A stretch of 33,796 nt of DNA from Peptococcaceae bacterium (GTDB lineage: Bacteria; Bacillota; Desulfitobacteriia; Desulfitobacteriales; Syntrophobotulaceae), in the NCBI GenBank assembly GCA_012520405.1, contig JAAYOJ010000085.1:1-33796 (forward strand). Direction: 5' to 3'. Positions 16,437-24,841 of this stretch are shown here, piece by piece (within the stretch, counting starts at the first letter, position 1; every line of letters starts with the position of its first letter). Made by a program: the position numbers and the translations under genes. A model generated the notes under the pieces. It worked only from the letters and a program-made list of their open reading frames with translations. It ran no database searches and was not told the DNA's origin.

Positions 16437-17495
16437 ATGAGAAAACTATTTAGTATCATGCTAGCTTTGGCTCTTGTATTCACCCTATTCGCTGGTTGCG
16501 GCGGCCAAAACAATGAGGGGAACAACGAAGGGGAGGGCATGGGCCCCAAAGTGAATCTATCATTTGCTATGTATTTGCCTGACTTTGACGCAACTACCCA
16601 AGACTGTGTTCGTTACCTGGAAATGATTAAAGAAGCTACCGAAGGAACAGTTGACTTCACCGTTTATGCCGGTGGTACTCTCTGTCCCGCGCCTGAAGAA
16701 CTTGACGCCGTAAGAAAGGGTCTAGCTGACATTACATTCTTCCCTGTTGCTTACGGTTCGGGTAACTTGCCGGAGAGCTTCATGCTCGAGTATCCTGGCG
16801 TTAATTTCGTCAATGGTAAGGCTGCTTCCTATACCGTAAATGACTGGTTTAATCAGGTTCAGCCCGAGGAAATTGCTGACCTTAAACTGCTCTATGCTTT
16901 GGGTCAAGGAAATGGCTGTGTTATGACCACCTTCCCGGTTGAAAAGTTTGAGGATTTAGCCGGTCGTCAAATTCGTTGCGGCGATTCCCAGGCTCCGATT
17001 ATCAAAGCTTATGGTGCAACTCCGACTGTTATGGTCTTCTCCGAAGTTTATGAAGGCTTAAGAACCGGTGTTGTTGAAGGTTTCTATGGTCTGGCTCATG
17101 CCGGCAACAGCGTCAAACTTTATGAAGTTACCGAGACTGTTGTAAAAGATCCTTTCTATATCGGAACTTATGTTATGGTTATGAACCAGGGCGTTTGGGA
17201 TTCTCTCAGCGAAGCCCAGCAAAAAGCTATTACAGAGACCACAGAGAAAGCATTTGATGAGTTCCTCGCCCAAGGCAGAGATGCTGATGCTCAGGTAGCT
17301 TACGACAACTTTGAAGCTAACGGATTAAAAGTTGTTGAGTTTGATCAGGCCAACCTTGACAAGATGATTGGTGCTTCCGGTGTACTACAAAAAGAATATG
17401 CTAAAGATCTTGACGGCAAAGGTTATGAAGGAACCAAAAATCTTGATCTCTTCTTCGAATTGGCAGAAAAGTATAACGCTCAATTCGCCAACTAA
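16437..17495 (+). CDS. dctP: TRAP transporter solute-binding lipoprotein, DctP family
   Basis: This 352-residue extracellular solute-binding protein of a TRAP carrier has a lipoprotein signal MRKLFSIMLALALVFTLFAGC with lipidated C21, so it is tethered outside the membrane. I chose ATG 16437, seven bases after GAGGAG, over an upstream ATG at 16419. The DctP fold is shown by LSFAMYLP, the conserved carboxylate-binding arginine in GRQIRCGDS (R180), and VMVFSEVYEGLRTGVVEG. Such proteins bind carboxylic acids, and the shared promoter with the catabolic operon suggests the ligand is that operon's substrate. A strong hairpin follows the gene, probably raising its expression over the membrane genes. 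Confidence 0.92.
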   Translation: MRKLFSIMLALALVFTLFAGCGGQNNEGNNEGEGMGPKVNLSFAMYLPDFDATTQDCVRYLEMIKEATEGTVDFTVYAGGTLCPAPEELDAVRKGLADITFFPVAYGSGNLPESFMLEYPGVNFVNGKAASYTVNDWFNQVQPEEIADLKLLYALGQGNGCVMTTFPVEKFEDLAGRQIRCGDSQAPIIKAYGATPTVMVFSEVYEGLRTGVVEGFYGLAHAGNSVKLYEVTETVVKDPFYIGTYVMVMNQGVWDSLSEAQQKAITETTEKAFDEFLAQGRDADAQVAYDNFEANGLKVVEFDQANLDKMIGASGVLQKEYAKDLDGKGYEGTKNLDLFFELAEKYNAQFAN

Positions 17496-17520
17496 TTATT
17501 ACCAGACTGAATTGTAAGAC

Positions 17521-17568
17521 GCCAAATAAATGCTCACCGGAGCGTCTCGGCGGCCGGTGAGCTTTGGC
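17521..17568 (+). other. Intercistronic hairpin between dctP and dctQ
   Basis: GCTCACCGG (17532-17540) pairs perfectly with CCGGTGAGC (17554-17562). Outside it GCCAAA pairs with TTTGGC, with TAAAT bulged on the left. There is no proper T-run after it, so it is more likely an mRNA-stability or partial-termination element that favours the binding-protein message. The 173-base gap holds nothing else I recognise. Confidence 0.6.
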
Positions 17569-17668
17569 AAATTAGCATCTCTTTTAATGCGACACGCAAT
17601 AATATTTGCCTTTTCAACATTTGGTAAGCTATATCTCAAATTAAGGCGAGAAAGGTTGCGGCAAAGAA

Positions 17669-18217
17669 ATGAAAAAATTTATTGATTCATTTTCCACAAT
17701 GGCCCAATGGCTGGCCAAATTATCGGGAATTTTACTCCTTCTGATGAGTATTCTCGTATGCTGCCATGTTATCCTGCGAGGAGTCTTCGGCTCAGGTATA
17801 CTTGGGACTTATGAATTAGTGCAGTACGGTATGCTTGTTATTGTTTCTCTGACGCTTGCCGAAAACGAGCTGTCGGGCGGCAATATTATAGTCAACTTCT
17901 TACTTGATAAAATGAGACCCCGTGTTGCAAATATTTTCAGCATAGTTATGTACTTTATTACCATTGTATTTATGGGCTATGTTCTTTACAATCAGGCCGG
18001 AATGATAGGGACAAAATTAGCTGACGGCTCGGTAACCGGTACGCTGGGTATACCCCACTGGATACTTGTCTCCTTTATCTGCATCGGTCTGTTCTTTTTT
18101 GTCATTGCTTTTATTATTAGGGTTTATAATATGATTTCCAACCATAGAAATCTCGATGACAGAAAGCGTACCCTCGAAGAGATTGCAGCTGAACAAGAAA
18201 TTACATCTGAATTTTAG
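17669..18217 (+). CDS. dctQ: TRAP transporter small membrane subunit, DctQ family
   Basis: This 182-residue protein has four hydrophobic segments (about residues 15-40, 46-66, 89-112 and 125-150), the DctQ topology. It carries the loop element RGVFGSGILGTYELVQYGM and the AENELSGG segment. It partners the large subunit encoded 18 bases downstream. Identification rests on size, topology and position between the binding protein and DctM. Confidence 0.88.
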   Translation: MKKFIDSFSTMAQWLAKLSGILLLLMSILVCCHVILRGVFGSGILGTYELVQYGMLVIVSLTLAENELSGGNIIVNFLLDKMRPRVANIFSIVMYFITIVFMGYVLYNQAGMIGTKLADGSVTGTLGIPHWILVSFICIGLFFFVIAFIIRVYNMISNHRNLDDRKRTLEEIAAEQEITSEF

Positions 18218-18235
18218 GAAAGGGAGGTAAAAAAA

Positions 18236-19549
18236 ATGGATCCTGTTCTAATTGGGATATTAGCACTTATCGGTTTTGTCATTTTTATGTTCCTAGGCCT
18301 CCCGGTACCGATCTCAATGCTGCTCTTTGGGGTTGTGGGAATGATCGCTCTGAGATCGCCCGATGCGGCATTTCAGGCGGTTGCCTCGGACATCTTTACT
18401 AATTTTGCATCCTATACCCTTACTGTTGCGCCGATATTCGGACTTATGGGCTTTTTAGCCAGTTATTCGGGTATTGGGGAAAGTCTGTTTAATGCTGCCG
18501 ATAAATTTATCGGTCATAGACGAGGCGGTATTGCTTCCTCTGTTCAGGTAGCCAGTGCAATTTTCGGTGCTATTTGTGGGTCTATCCCCGCTACCATGGG
18601 TACTATGACCACGGTTGCCCTTCCTGAAATGGAAAAACGCAACTACAAAGCCAGTCTATCTACAGCATCTATTGCTGCCGGGTCTTCTTTGGCCGTCCTA
18701 ATTCCACCCAGTGCGACCATGATTATTTACGGCGTCACGGCAGAAGAATCTATTGGCCGCTTATTCATGGCCGGACTTATTCCTGGTATACTGTTAATGG
18801 TTCTCCAGGTAATAGCAATTTGGATTGTCGTTAAAAGAAATCCCTCTTATGCGCCTATGTCAGAAAAAGCCAGCTGGTCTGAGCGTTGGGCTGCTGTTAA
18901 GCGGGGCGGATTAATAGAGGTTATTATTATCTTCCTTTTGGCCATCGGCGGTATGTTTATTGGTTGGTTTACACCTACTGAGGCTGCTTCTGTTGGTGCC
19001 ATGGGTATGTTGGCTATTGGCCTGATTGAGAGAAAAATTAATTTCGAAAAACTGATGATTTGTCTTGTCGCTTCTGCCAAGCTGGCCGCCATGGTTTTCT
19101 TTATAATAACCTGCGGTACGCTCTTTGGACGCATGTTTACCTTGTCTACCATACCGACGGCCTTGGCTACTTTTGTCGCCGGGCTGGACGTGCCAACATG
19201 GGCACTCATGGGTATTATTATATTCCTCTATTTCTTACTTGGTATGTTTATAGACGGCATAGCCATTATCTTGATTACAGTTCCCATCTTTACTCCAATC
19301 CTTGCCAATCTCGGCTACGATGGCGTCTGGTACGGAGTCTTGATAGTTCTGGTTCTTTGCCTCGGTGGTCTTACTCCACCTGTTGGTCTAAACTGCTTCT
19401 ATATGAAGGGATTTGCCAAACATGTGCCTCTGTCGACAATATTCTCCGGTGTAATTCCTTTTGTTTTTGCAATCATTGTCGCTATGATCCTGATTATGAT
19501 ATTCCCGGGTCTGGCCACCTGGCTGCCGACCACTCTGTATGGCAATTAA
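18236..19549 (+). CDS. dctM: TRAP transporter large membrane subunit, DctM family
   Basis: This 437-residue, very hydrophobic protein of about 12 membrane segments is the sodium-coupled transport subunit of the TRAP system. Typical DctM segments are FLGLPVPISMLLFG, SIPATMGTMTTVALPEM, AAGSSLAVLIPPSATMIIYG, WFTPTEAASVGAMG and GGLTPPVGLNCF. AAAGGGAGG precedes the start. With DctP and DctQ it should import a carboxylate against its gradient. Confidence 0.95.
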   Translation: MDPVLIGILALIGFVIFMFLGLPVPISMLLFGVVGMIALRSPDAAFQAVASDIFTNFASYTLTVAPIFGLMGFLASYSGIGESLFNAADKFIGHRRGGIASSVQVASAIFGAICGSIPATMGTMTTVALPEMEKRNYKASLSTASIAAGSSLAVLIPPSATMIIYGVTAEESIGRLFMAGLIPGILLMVLQVIAIWIVVKRNPSYAPMSEKASWSERWAAVKRGGLIEVIIIFLLAIGGMFIGWFTPTEAASVGAMGMLAIGLIERKINFEKLMICLVASAKLAAMVFFIITCGTLFGRMFTLSTIPTALATFVAGLDVPTWALMGIIIFLYFLLGMFIDGIAIILITVPIFTPILANLGYDGVWYGVLIVLVLCLGGLTPPVGLNCFYMKGFAKHVPLSTIFSGVIPFVFAIIVAMILIMIFPGLATWLPTTLYGN

Positions 19550-19677
19550 CCTAAATTTGTAAACTAAAAGAAGTAGCAAAAAATGAACTAAAAATTTACC
19601 AGTTAATGAGAACCGCAAGAAGCACAAAATATGGAATGGATGAAGTAAGAAACGAAGCAATAATCTTTATATCTATA

Positions 19678-19712
19678 ATAAGCCTGGGAGTTCTAAAAGC
19701 TCCCAGGCTTAT
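19678..19712. terminator. Bidirectional intrinsic terminator between dctM and the minus-strand AOR
   Basis: ATAAGCCTGGGAG (19678-19690) and CTCCCAGGCTTAT (19700-19712) form a perfect 13-bp stem around a nine-base loop. A T-rich stretch follows on the plus strand. It lies between two convergent 3' ends and probably ends both. Confidence 0.8.
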
Positions 19713-19773
19713 TACTACTCAGAAATGCTTTTTATAGAAAGACGTTTACGGATGCTATTTACGATGCTAGGTG

Positions 19774-21654
19774 TTACGAAACTTGTTCCGGATGAATATC
19801 CTTGATGATAAAGTCCAGGCCGCCCAATTTTTCTATGAATTCTTTGGGAGGTACAGCAGTTTCCACATCCCAGCCCAAATAGCTGTAGAAATTGTCGGCT
19901 AGTTTTTCGTTATCGACAGTAACGCCTTTGAGCGGACCCGCCTCAAGGGGTGGTTTGCCTACCGCCCGACCATCTATTTTAAAGTCTCGGCGACGAAAGC
20001 CTTCTCGGAGATTAAAGGCATGCCGTAGGGTAAAGGAGCGGTAAGAGAATAACACCCAATCTTCGTCCGTATAATCAAAGCCGGTGATGGCATTTACCAT
20101 TTTTTTAGCAATCCAAGGAGCAAGCAAGAAATTACCGAAGCCGCAAACGCCGGAACAGTCCGTTAATTCCCATTCCAGAAGTCCCTCAGCATCTTCCTTT
20201 CCGGTATTTTCATAATTATATTTTACTTCCGGTGGCCGGTGGCCGTAGGGCACACCTCTTCCTCCTTTGATATGTCTGCCCGGCGAAGGGTCATACTGGA
20301 AAATGCGAGCCAGTCCCGGATTAAAGCGCGCCCCGTGCATAGGGATTTCTATACCGCTGGCGGTGACCAGGCATTCGCTGCCTTTTCCTAAAGCCCGAGC
20401 TGCTCCTCGGGAAGCGAGGTTTAAGGGGACTCCAATACCTTCATAGTGGCAAATTTTCTCCGCAATTTCGACAATTGCATCGGGATCTCCCCATTTAAGA
20501 TCTATACCGTCCAGCTCTTCTCTGGTAAATATTCCCTTTTCATAACATTCCATTAACCAGGCAATTGTGCCGCCAAAAGATAAGGTGTCGTAGCCGTACT
20601 GGTTGCAGAGATAGTTTAAGGTAATCGCTGTTTCAGCATCCCCGTTTAGAAGCATACTGCCAAAGGCGCCCAGCGATTCATATTCGGGACGGGAAGCATT
20701 GTCGGTCTTATATTTGTCCGTGTCTAGTTTATACCTTGCGCCGCACTTAATATAACAGTTAGTGCAGCCATCTCTGCCGATTTTAAATTTAGGATCCATC
20801 TCCATGCCTGTTAGAGCCCTAGCCTGCTCTTCGGTCATATCATCCGGAACGCCGGCAAAATTCTTAATGGGCGCATCTGCCAGCATGACGCAGGAATCAT
20901 ACTCGGCCGAAGTTCCTGTACTCTTAAATTGAGCGACTACTGCTTCGCCCATACCGCCTTCGGATCCATGGGCGATACATTCTTTATTGCAGGCCACAAG
21001 GGCAGCTTCGTCTTTAACTGTGACTTTAGCATTGCCACGGCAGGCCACTGCTTTTAAATTTTTAGAGCCCATGATTGCCCCGGAACCGCCTCGTCCGAAA
21101 GCACGATGTTCGTTAATAATTGCCGCCATGTAGGATAAGTGTTCCCCGCCGGGGCCGATCATTGCTATGCCTGTATCTTGGCCCACCTCAGCTTTGATGG
21201 CCTGGGAAGTTTCGGAAGTAGTCTTACCCCAGAGTTGGGAGGCATCACGGAATTCTACTTTACCGTCGTCCACTAGAAGATAAACGGGTTTATCCGCTTT
21301 ACCTTTGATAAAAATCGCATCGTAGCCGGATTTGCGCAAATTGGGACCAAAGGTGCCACCGCAGCTGGAGTCATTCCAGCCGCCAGTTACAGGGGATTTA
21401 CACACTACTGTACTTCTGGCGCCTAAAAGGGCCTTGGTGCCGTTTAAAGGTCCGGAAACAAAGCCAATAACGCTTTCTGGGGCAAATACGTGCGTTTTTG
21501 GTGGCATTAGTTCATAAAGATATCTGGCTCCCAGAGTGGCTCCGCCGATAAAATCGCGCGCCCATTCCGGGTCTAAGTCTCTCACCTCATGGGTGTAATC
21601 ACTTAAGTTGACAAGCAGAATTTTACCTATATACCCGTACAAAATTTTCTCCAC
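19774..21654 (-). CDS. AOR-family tungsten oxidoreductase (copy 2)
   Basis: This 626-residue aldehyde:ferredoxin oxidoreductase family protein has YGYIGKILLVNLSDY, GGATLGARYLYE, GSGAIMGSKNLKAVACRG, cluster ligands C297, C300 and C304 (C-x2-C-x3-C), and DCSGVC ending at C504, the usual D-x-x-G-x-C motif. These give it a complete tungstopterin and [4Fe-4S] site like Pyrococcus AOR. It is strikingly similar to the AOR at 24842, so these two are recent paralogues, while the copy at 9369 is distant. It stands alone between a terminator and the tup leader, transcribed on its own. AAAGGTGGAG precedes the ATG, and an unusually purine-rich leader lies before that. The probable activity is oxidation of an aldehyde to a carboxylate with ferredoxin, or the reverse. 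Confidence 0.92.
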   Translation of the reverse strand: MEKILYGYIGKILLVNLSDYTHEVRDLDPEWARDFIGGATLGARYLYELMPPKTHVFAPESVIGFVSGPLNGTKALLGARSTVVCKSPVTGGWNDSSCGGTFGPNLRKSGYDAIFIKGKADKPVYLLVDDGKVEFRDASQLWGKTTSETSQAIKAEVGQDTGIAMIGPGGEHLSYMAAIINEHRAFGRGGSGAIMGSKNLKAVACRGNAKVTVKDEAALVACNKECIAHGSEGGMGEAVVAQFKSTGTSAEYDSCVMLADAPIKNFAGVPDDMTEEQARALTGMEMDPKFKIGRDGCTNCYIKCGARYKLDTDKYKTDNASRPEYESLGAFGSMLLNGDAETAITLNYLCNQYGYDTLSFGGTIAWLMECYEKGIFTREELDGIDLKWGDPDAIVEIAEKICHYEGIGVPLNLASRGAARALGKGSECLVTASGIEIPMHGARFNPGLARIFQYDPSPGRHIKGGRGVPYGHRPPEVKYNYENTGKEDAEGLLEWELTDCSGVCGFGNFLLAPWIAKKMVNAITGFDYTDEDWVLFSYRSFTLRHAFNLREGFRRRDFKIDGRAVGKPPLEAGPLKGVTVDNEKLADNFYSYLGWDVETAVPPKEFIEKLGGLDFIIKDIHPEQVS

Positions 21655-21660
21655 CTTTCT

Positions 21661-21750
21661 TTGTTTTGTCTTTTCTTTTCTTTCTCTTTCTTTGTCTTTC
21701 TATTTCTTCCTGTGTTTTCTCTCTTTCTTTCTTTCTCTCCTCTTATTTTA
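21661..21750 (-). repeat. Polypurine leader tract before the copy-2 AOR gene
   Basis: On the minus strand 82 of 90 bases are purines (repeated GAAA/GAAAG units), directly upstream of the ribosome binding site. It will be transcribed into an A/G-rich, unstructured leader. The 593-base gap from 21655 to 22247 contains this tract, an AT-rich stretch, and the tup promoter and leader; no gene was found. Confidence 0.6.
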
Positions 21751-21949
21751 TTGGTTTTCTTGCTTACTAAATATCTGTATATTATTAGAAATTTTATTTA
21801 CTCATTATAACATAATTAGCATTTGTTCTATATGTAATTTATTCTAAAATTTCCCTCCCAATACTGTAATTTTATACGTAGCAAAAATTAGCACATATAA
21901 CTTTTATGAATTACCTTATAACTTTCAGTCAAGAATACGAAGACAAATC

Positions 21950-21979
21950 TTGACAAAAGCTTATATTTAATTTTAAAAT
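21950..21979 (+). promoter_or_regulatory. Promoter of the tupABC transcription unit
   Basis: TTGACA (21950-21955) and TAAAAT (21974-21979) are 18 bases apart. Transcription would start near 21986, giving a leader of about 260 bases before tupA that includes the structured element at 22036 and the repeats at 22091. Confidence 0.55.
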
Positions 21980-22032
21980 GTCTATGGATCTGAATTCAGA
22001 GATTAGTGAAAGTTTTCCGTAATAAAAACATA

Positions 22033-22086
22033 ATCGGACTCCAAGAGCGGTGGACGAGCCTCTCTTCGCAACCGGAAACATAGGTT
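22033..22086 (+). ncRNA. Candidate Mo/W-cofactor (Moco/Tuco-type) riboswitch in the tup leader
   Basis: The leader contains GGACTCC, a stem AAGAG/CTCTT enclosing GGTGGACGAGCC, then ACCGGAAAC and GGTT, where AACC pairs with GGTT. The mixture of short stems around GACGAGCC and CCGGAAAC is what I recall, without certainty, of Moco-type RNA, which is known upstream of molybdate/tungstate uptake and cofactor genes. Placement before tungstate transporter genes supports it. No clear expression platform or terminator was seen. I could not compare it to a covariance model. Confidence 0.35.
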
Positions 22087-22090
22087 ATAA

Positions 22091-22123
22091 TATGTCATGA
22101 TATGTCATAATATGCATTTATGA
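22091..22123. promoter_or_regulatory. Ten-base repeats and palindrome upstream of tupA
   Basis: Three ten-base units, TATGTCATGA, TATGTCATAA and TATGCATTTA, lie head to tail (22091-22120) with a one-helical-turn period. The last two include the near-palindrome TCATAA-N7-TTATGA (22105-22123). This could be a binding site for a molybdate/tungstate-sensing regulator of ModE or TunR type, but no such gene is in the window. Confidence 0.35.
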
Positions 22124-22247
22124 CTGGTATCATGGGATTTATATGACTTGACAGTTTTTCTGGCTTGGGGAGAGTTTTTTTATGTTCAATTTAAGATTTT
22201 TTAATAACTAAAATTATTTAATATAAGGATTTTTAAGGAGGATAATT

Positions 22248-23165
22248 ATGAAAATCTCAAAACACCCACTACTTTCAGTACTATTGTGTCTTGTACTTAT
22301 TATTGGTTTAGCAGTAGGTTGTACATCCGCGAAGCCGGATGATCAGGCCGGCCAGCCCGATCAAAATTCAACCCCCGAACCGGCTAATCCTAATGTGGTT
22401 TTAGCCACTACTACCAGTACTCAAGACAGCGGCCTGCTTGATGTTCTTCTTCCTGTTTTTGAACAAGAAACCGGTTATAAGGTTAAAACCATAGCCGTGG
22501 GTACAGGTGCTGCCCTGGAAATGGGTAAGAAAGGGGAAGCCGACGTTTTATTAGTTCATGCTCCTTCTTCGGAAAAAGCACTGGTGGACGAAGGCATAGG
22601 TATTAACTACCAGCTGGTTATGCATAATGACTTTATTATTGTGGGGCCACCTTCCGATCAGGCCAACCTGAAAAATATTAAGGATTTAAATGAAGCTTTT
22701 CAGGCTATCGCCGATACTGAATCTATTTTTATTTCCCGGGGAGATGATTCCGGTACTCATAAAAAGGAATTACAATTGTGGAAAGATGCCGGTGTTACCC
22801 CGGAAGGAACCTGGTATCAGGAAAGCGGCACAGGAATGGGACAAACTCTAATTATTGCTTCGGAAAAAGAGGGTTATACCTTGACCGACCGTGCTACCTA
22901 TTTGGCCAACAAGGGAAATCTCAATCTGGAAATTGTGTTGCAGGGCAACAAAGAACTCTTGAACATTTACCATGTTATGCAAGTTAATCCGGATAAATTC
23001 CCCGATCTTAGCGTTCCCATTAATGCTGAGGGAGGAAAAGCTTTTGTCGAGTTTATGATTAATGCAGATACCCAAAAGATTATCGGTGAATTTGGCGTAG
23101 ATAAATATGGCGAACCTCTCTTTACCCCGGATGCCGGCAAGTCAATGGACGACTTAGGTAATTAG
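22248..23165 (+). CDS. tupA: Tungstate-binding lipoprotein of the Tup ABC transporter
   Basis: This 305-residue lipoprotein has an N-terminal signal ending in the lipobox LAVGC (C25). The mature part starts its first strand with ATTTSTQDSGLLDVLLPVFEQ; the TTTS motif is characteristic of TupA and contacts the oxyanion. Further TupA-like segments are GTGAALEMGKKGEADVLLVHAP, SRGDDSGTH and WYQESGTGMGQTL. TupA binds tungstate far more tightly than molybdate. AAGGAGG precedes the ATG, and the long leader may contain a cofactor-sensing riboswitch. It supplies metal for the three AOR proteins encoded nearby. Confidence 0.95.
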   Translation: MKISKHPLLSVLLCLVLIIGLAVGCTSAKPDDQAGQPDQNSTPEPANPNVVLATTTSTQDSGLLDVLLPVFEQETGYKVKTIAVGTGAALEMGKKGEADVLLVHAPSSEKALVDEGIGINYQLVMHNDFIIVGPPSDQANLKNIKDLNEAFQAIADTESIFISRGDDSGTHKKELQLWKDAGVTPEGTWYQESGTGMGQTLIIASEKEGYTLTDRATYLANKGNLNLEIVLQGNKELLNIYHVMQVNPDKFPDLSVPINAEGGKAFVEFMINADTQKIIGEFGVDKYGEPLFTPDAGKSMDDLGN

Positions 23166-23245
23166 GGATGAAAGATATCAAATTAGATAAGATACAAATA
23201 ATAAGGATAATTAAGATCTAAAAGACAAAAAAATAATTAGTGTTT

Positions 23246-23275
23246 TTCCAGGTGAGGTTTAAGCCTCACCTGGAA
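23246..23275 (+). other. Intercistronic hairpin between tupA and tupB
   Basis: TTCCAGGTGAGG and CCTCACCTGGAA form a perfect 12-bp stem with a six-base TTTAAG loop. It ends 15 bases before the tupB ATG and has no T-run after it, so it is not a standard terminator. It may stabilise the tupA part of the message or lower tupB translation. Confidence 0.6.
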
Positions 23276-23290
23276 GCATAGGAGTCATTT

Positions 23291-23989
23291 ATGGAACTTA
23301 TCTGGCAAGGAATAATTGAAGCTTTTCGCTTGATATTTTCCGGCGATCCGGAAGTCTTCGGTATTACCCTCTTAACCCTTAGGGTATCGGGCATGGCAAC
23401 CCTGATCAGTCTCCTTTTAGGGCTACCCCTGGGGACTATAATCGGCCTTTGCCATTTTCCGGGTAGAAAATTTATCTTAAGTATTATTAATTCCAGTATG
23501 GGGCTTCCGCCGGTTGTCGTTGGACTTTGGGTCTCAATTTTCCTTTGGCGCTCGGGCCCTTTTGGTTTTTTAAACATTATGTATACTCCTACAGCCATTA
23601 TTATTGCCCAGTCCGTCATTGCTTGTCCTATTATTATTGGTTTAAGTGCAGCCGCATTACAGCAGACCAGCGAGAAAATTCGGCTGCAGATAAGGGCTTT
23701 AGGTGCTAATAAATTCCAGTACTTGCTACTCTTGCTGGGTGAAATCAAATTGTCCTTGATGGCGGCAGTGATAGCCGGTTTTGGAGCGGTTATTTCCGAA
23801 GTCGGTGCTTCCATGGCTGTTGGGGGGAACATTAAAGGCTATTCGCGGGTGTTGACCACAGCTACCGTGTTGGAAGTTTCCAAAGGGCAATTCGACGTGG
23901 CCATTGCTTTGAGTATTATTCTATGCGTACTGGCTTTTACAGTAACTGCCATTTTAACCATGTTGCAACAAAAACGCCAGGGAGGATAA
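23291..23989 (+). CDS. tupB: Tungstate ABC transporter permease
   Basis: This 232-residue membrane protein has about five to six hydrophobic segments and the ABC-permease coupling loop (EAA-type) around ALGANKFQYLLLLLGEIKLSLMAAVIAGFGAVISEVGASMAVGGNI. It would form the membrane channel for tungstate received from TupA. The next gene starts one base after its stop, with the ribosome binding site GGAGG inside its end, so the two are coupled. Confidence 0.93.
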   Translation: MELIWQGIIEAFRLIFSGDPEVFGITLLTLRVSGMATLISLLLGLPLGTIIGLCHFPGRKFILSIINSSMGLPPVVVGLWVSIFLWRSGPFGFLNIMYTPTAIIIAQSVIACPIIIGLSAAALQQTSEKIRLQIRALGANKFQYLLLLLGEIKLSLMAAVIAGFGAVISEVGASMAVGGNIKGYSRVLTTATVLEVSKGQFDVAIALSIILCVLAFTVTAILTMLQQKRQGG

Positions 23990-23990
23990 A

Positions 23991-24743
23991 ATGAAGGACA
24001 GATTGCTTGGGGATAGGGATATAGTCCTGCGTGCCGAAGGCATAAATGTGGTTAAAAATAAAAAAACAATTCTTCGGGATGTAAACGTTGCTATTAGAAG
24101 AGGGGAATGCCTAGGCCTGGTAGGACCCAATGGATCCGGCAAAAGCACTTTGCTGAAAATAATATCTATGTTGGAACAACCTACCGGCGGTCGAATTTAT
24201 TGGGAAGGACAATTATTACCTACTCAGATTCCTATGTCTATTCGTCACCAAATAGCTATTGTCTTTCAGGAACCTCTTCTCCTTAATAAAAACGTCTATC
24301 AAAATGTGGCCTTAGGACTTAAATTCCGCCGGTTACCGAAAAAAGAAATTAAATCAAGGGTTGAATACTGGCTGGAGACCTTTGGCATATCCCACCTTGC
24401 CAAACAGCATGCTCATTCTTTATCGGGCGGTGAAGCACAGCGAACCAGTCTGGCGAGGGCTTTTGCCTTAAACCCTCAAATTTTGTTTCTGGATGAACCT
24501 TTTTCTGCTCTGGATGCCCCAACCATCGAAGAATTGCTGGGAGATTTAAAAAAGGTATTTGAGTCTACCGGGGTTACTACTCTGATCGTCAGCCATAATT
24601 TTAGGGATATTAACCGTCTCGCCAATAGAATGCTTGTTTTGCTGGGTGGTCAAATCAAGGCCTCCGGCACCAAGGAAGATATATTTTCCCAAGAGCATGA
24701 TCCCGAAACAAATTTATTTTTGAACCAATTAGCACTAGTATAA
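23991..24743 (+). CDS. tupC: Tungstate ABC transporter ATPase
   Basis: This 250-residue ABC ATPase has Walker A GPNGSGKST, Q-loop FQEPLLL, signature LSGGEAQR, Walker B ILFLDEP, D-loop SALD and the switch histidine in VSHNF. It drives tungstate import with TupA and TupB. The protein ends without the extra C-terminal regulatory domain seen in ModC, in line with TupC. Its gene is the end of the tup unit; the next gene starts about 100 bases later. Confidence 0.95.
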   Translation: MKDRLLGDRDIVLRAEGINVVKNKKTILRDVNVAIRRGECLGLVGPNGSGKSTLLKIISMLEQPTGGRIYWEGQLLPTQIPMSIRHQIAIVFQEPLLLNKNVYQNVALGLKFRRLPKKEIKSRVEYWLETFGISHLAKQHAHSLSGGEAQRTSLARAFALNPQILFLDEPFSALDAPTIEELLGDLKKVFESTGVTTLIVSHNFRDINRLANRMLVLLGGQIKASGTKEDIFSQEHDPETNLFLNQLALV

Positions 24744-24841
24744 GGCCTTCCCAGGCTTAGCTGTAAATGGCTTGCTTTCCATATTTTCCTATGCTATCCT
24801 TAAAAAGTGAACAATTTAATTAGGAATGGCAGGTTGATTGT

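Noticed and set aside
21608-21847. Open frame of 79 codons on the plus strand rich in Phe, Ser and Leu
   Set aside because: It is made by the pyrimidine-rich tract and the opposite-strand AOR start, has no ribosome binding site and no recognisable protein pattern.
23246-23275. Intrinsic terminator after tupA
   Set aside because: There is a good stem but no T-run downstream, and tupB and tupC need transcription from the same unit.
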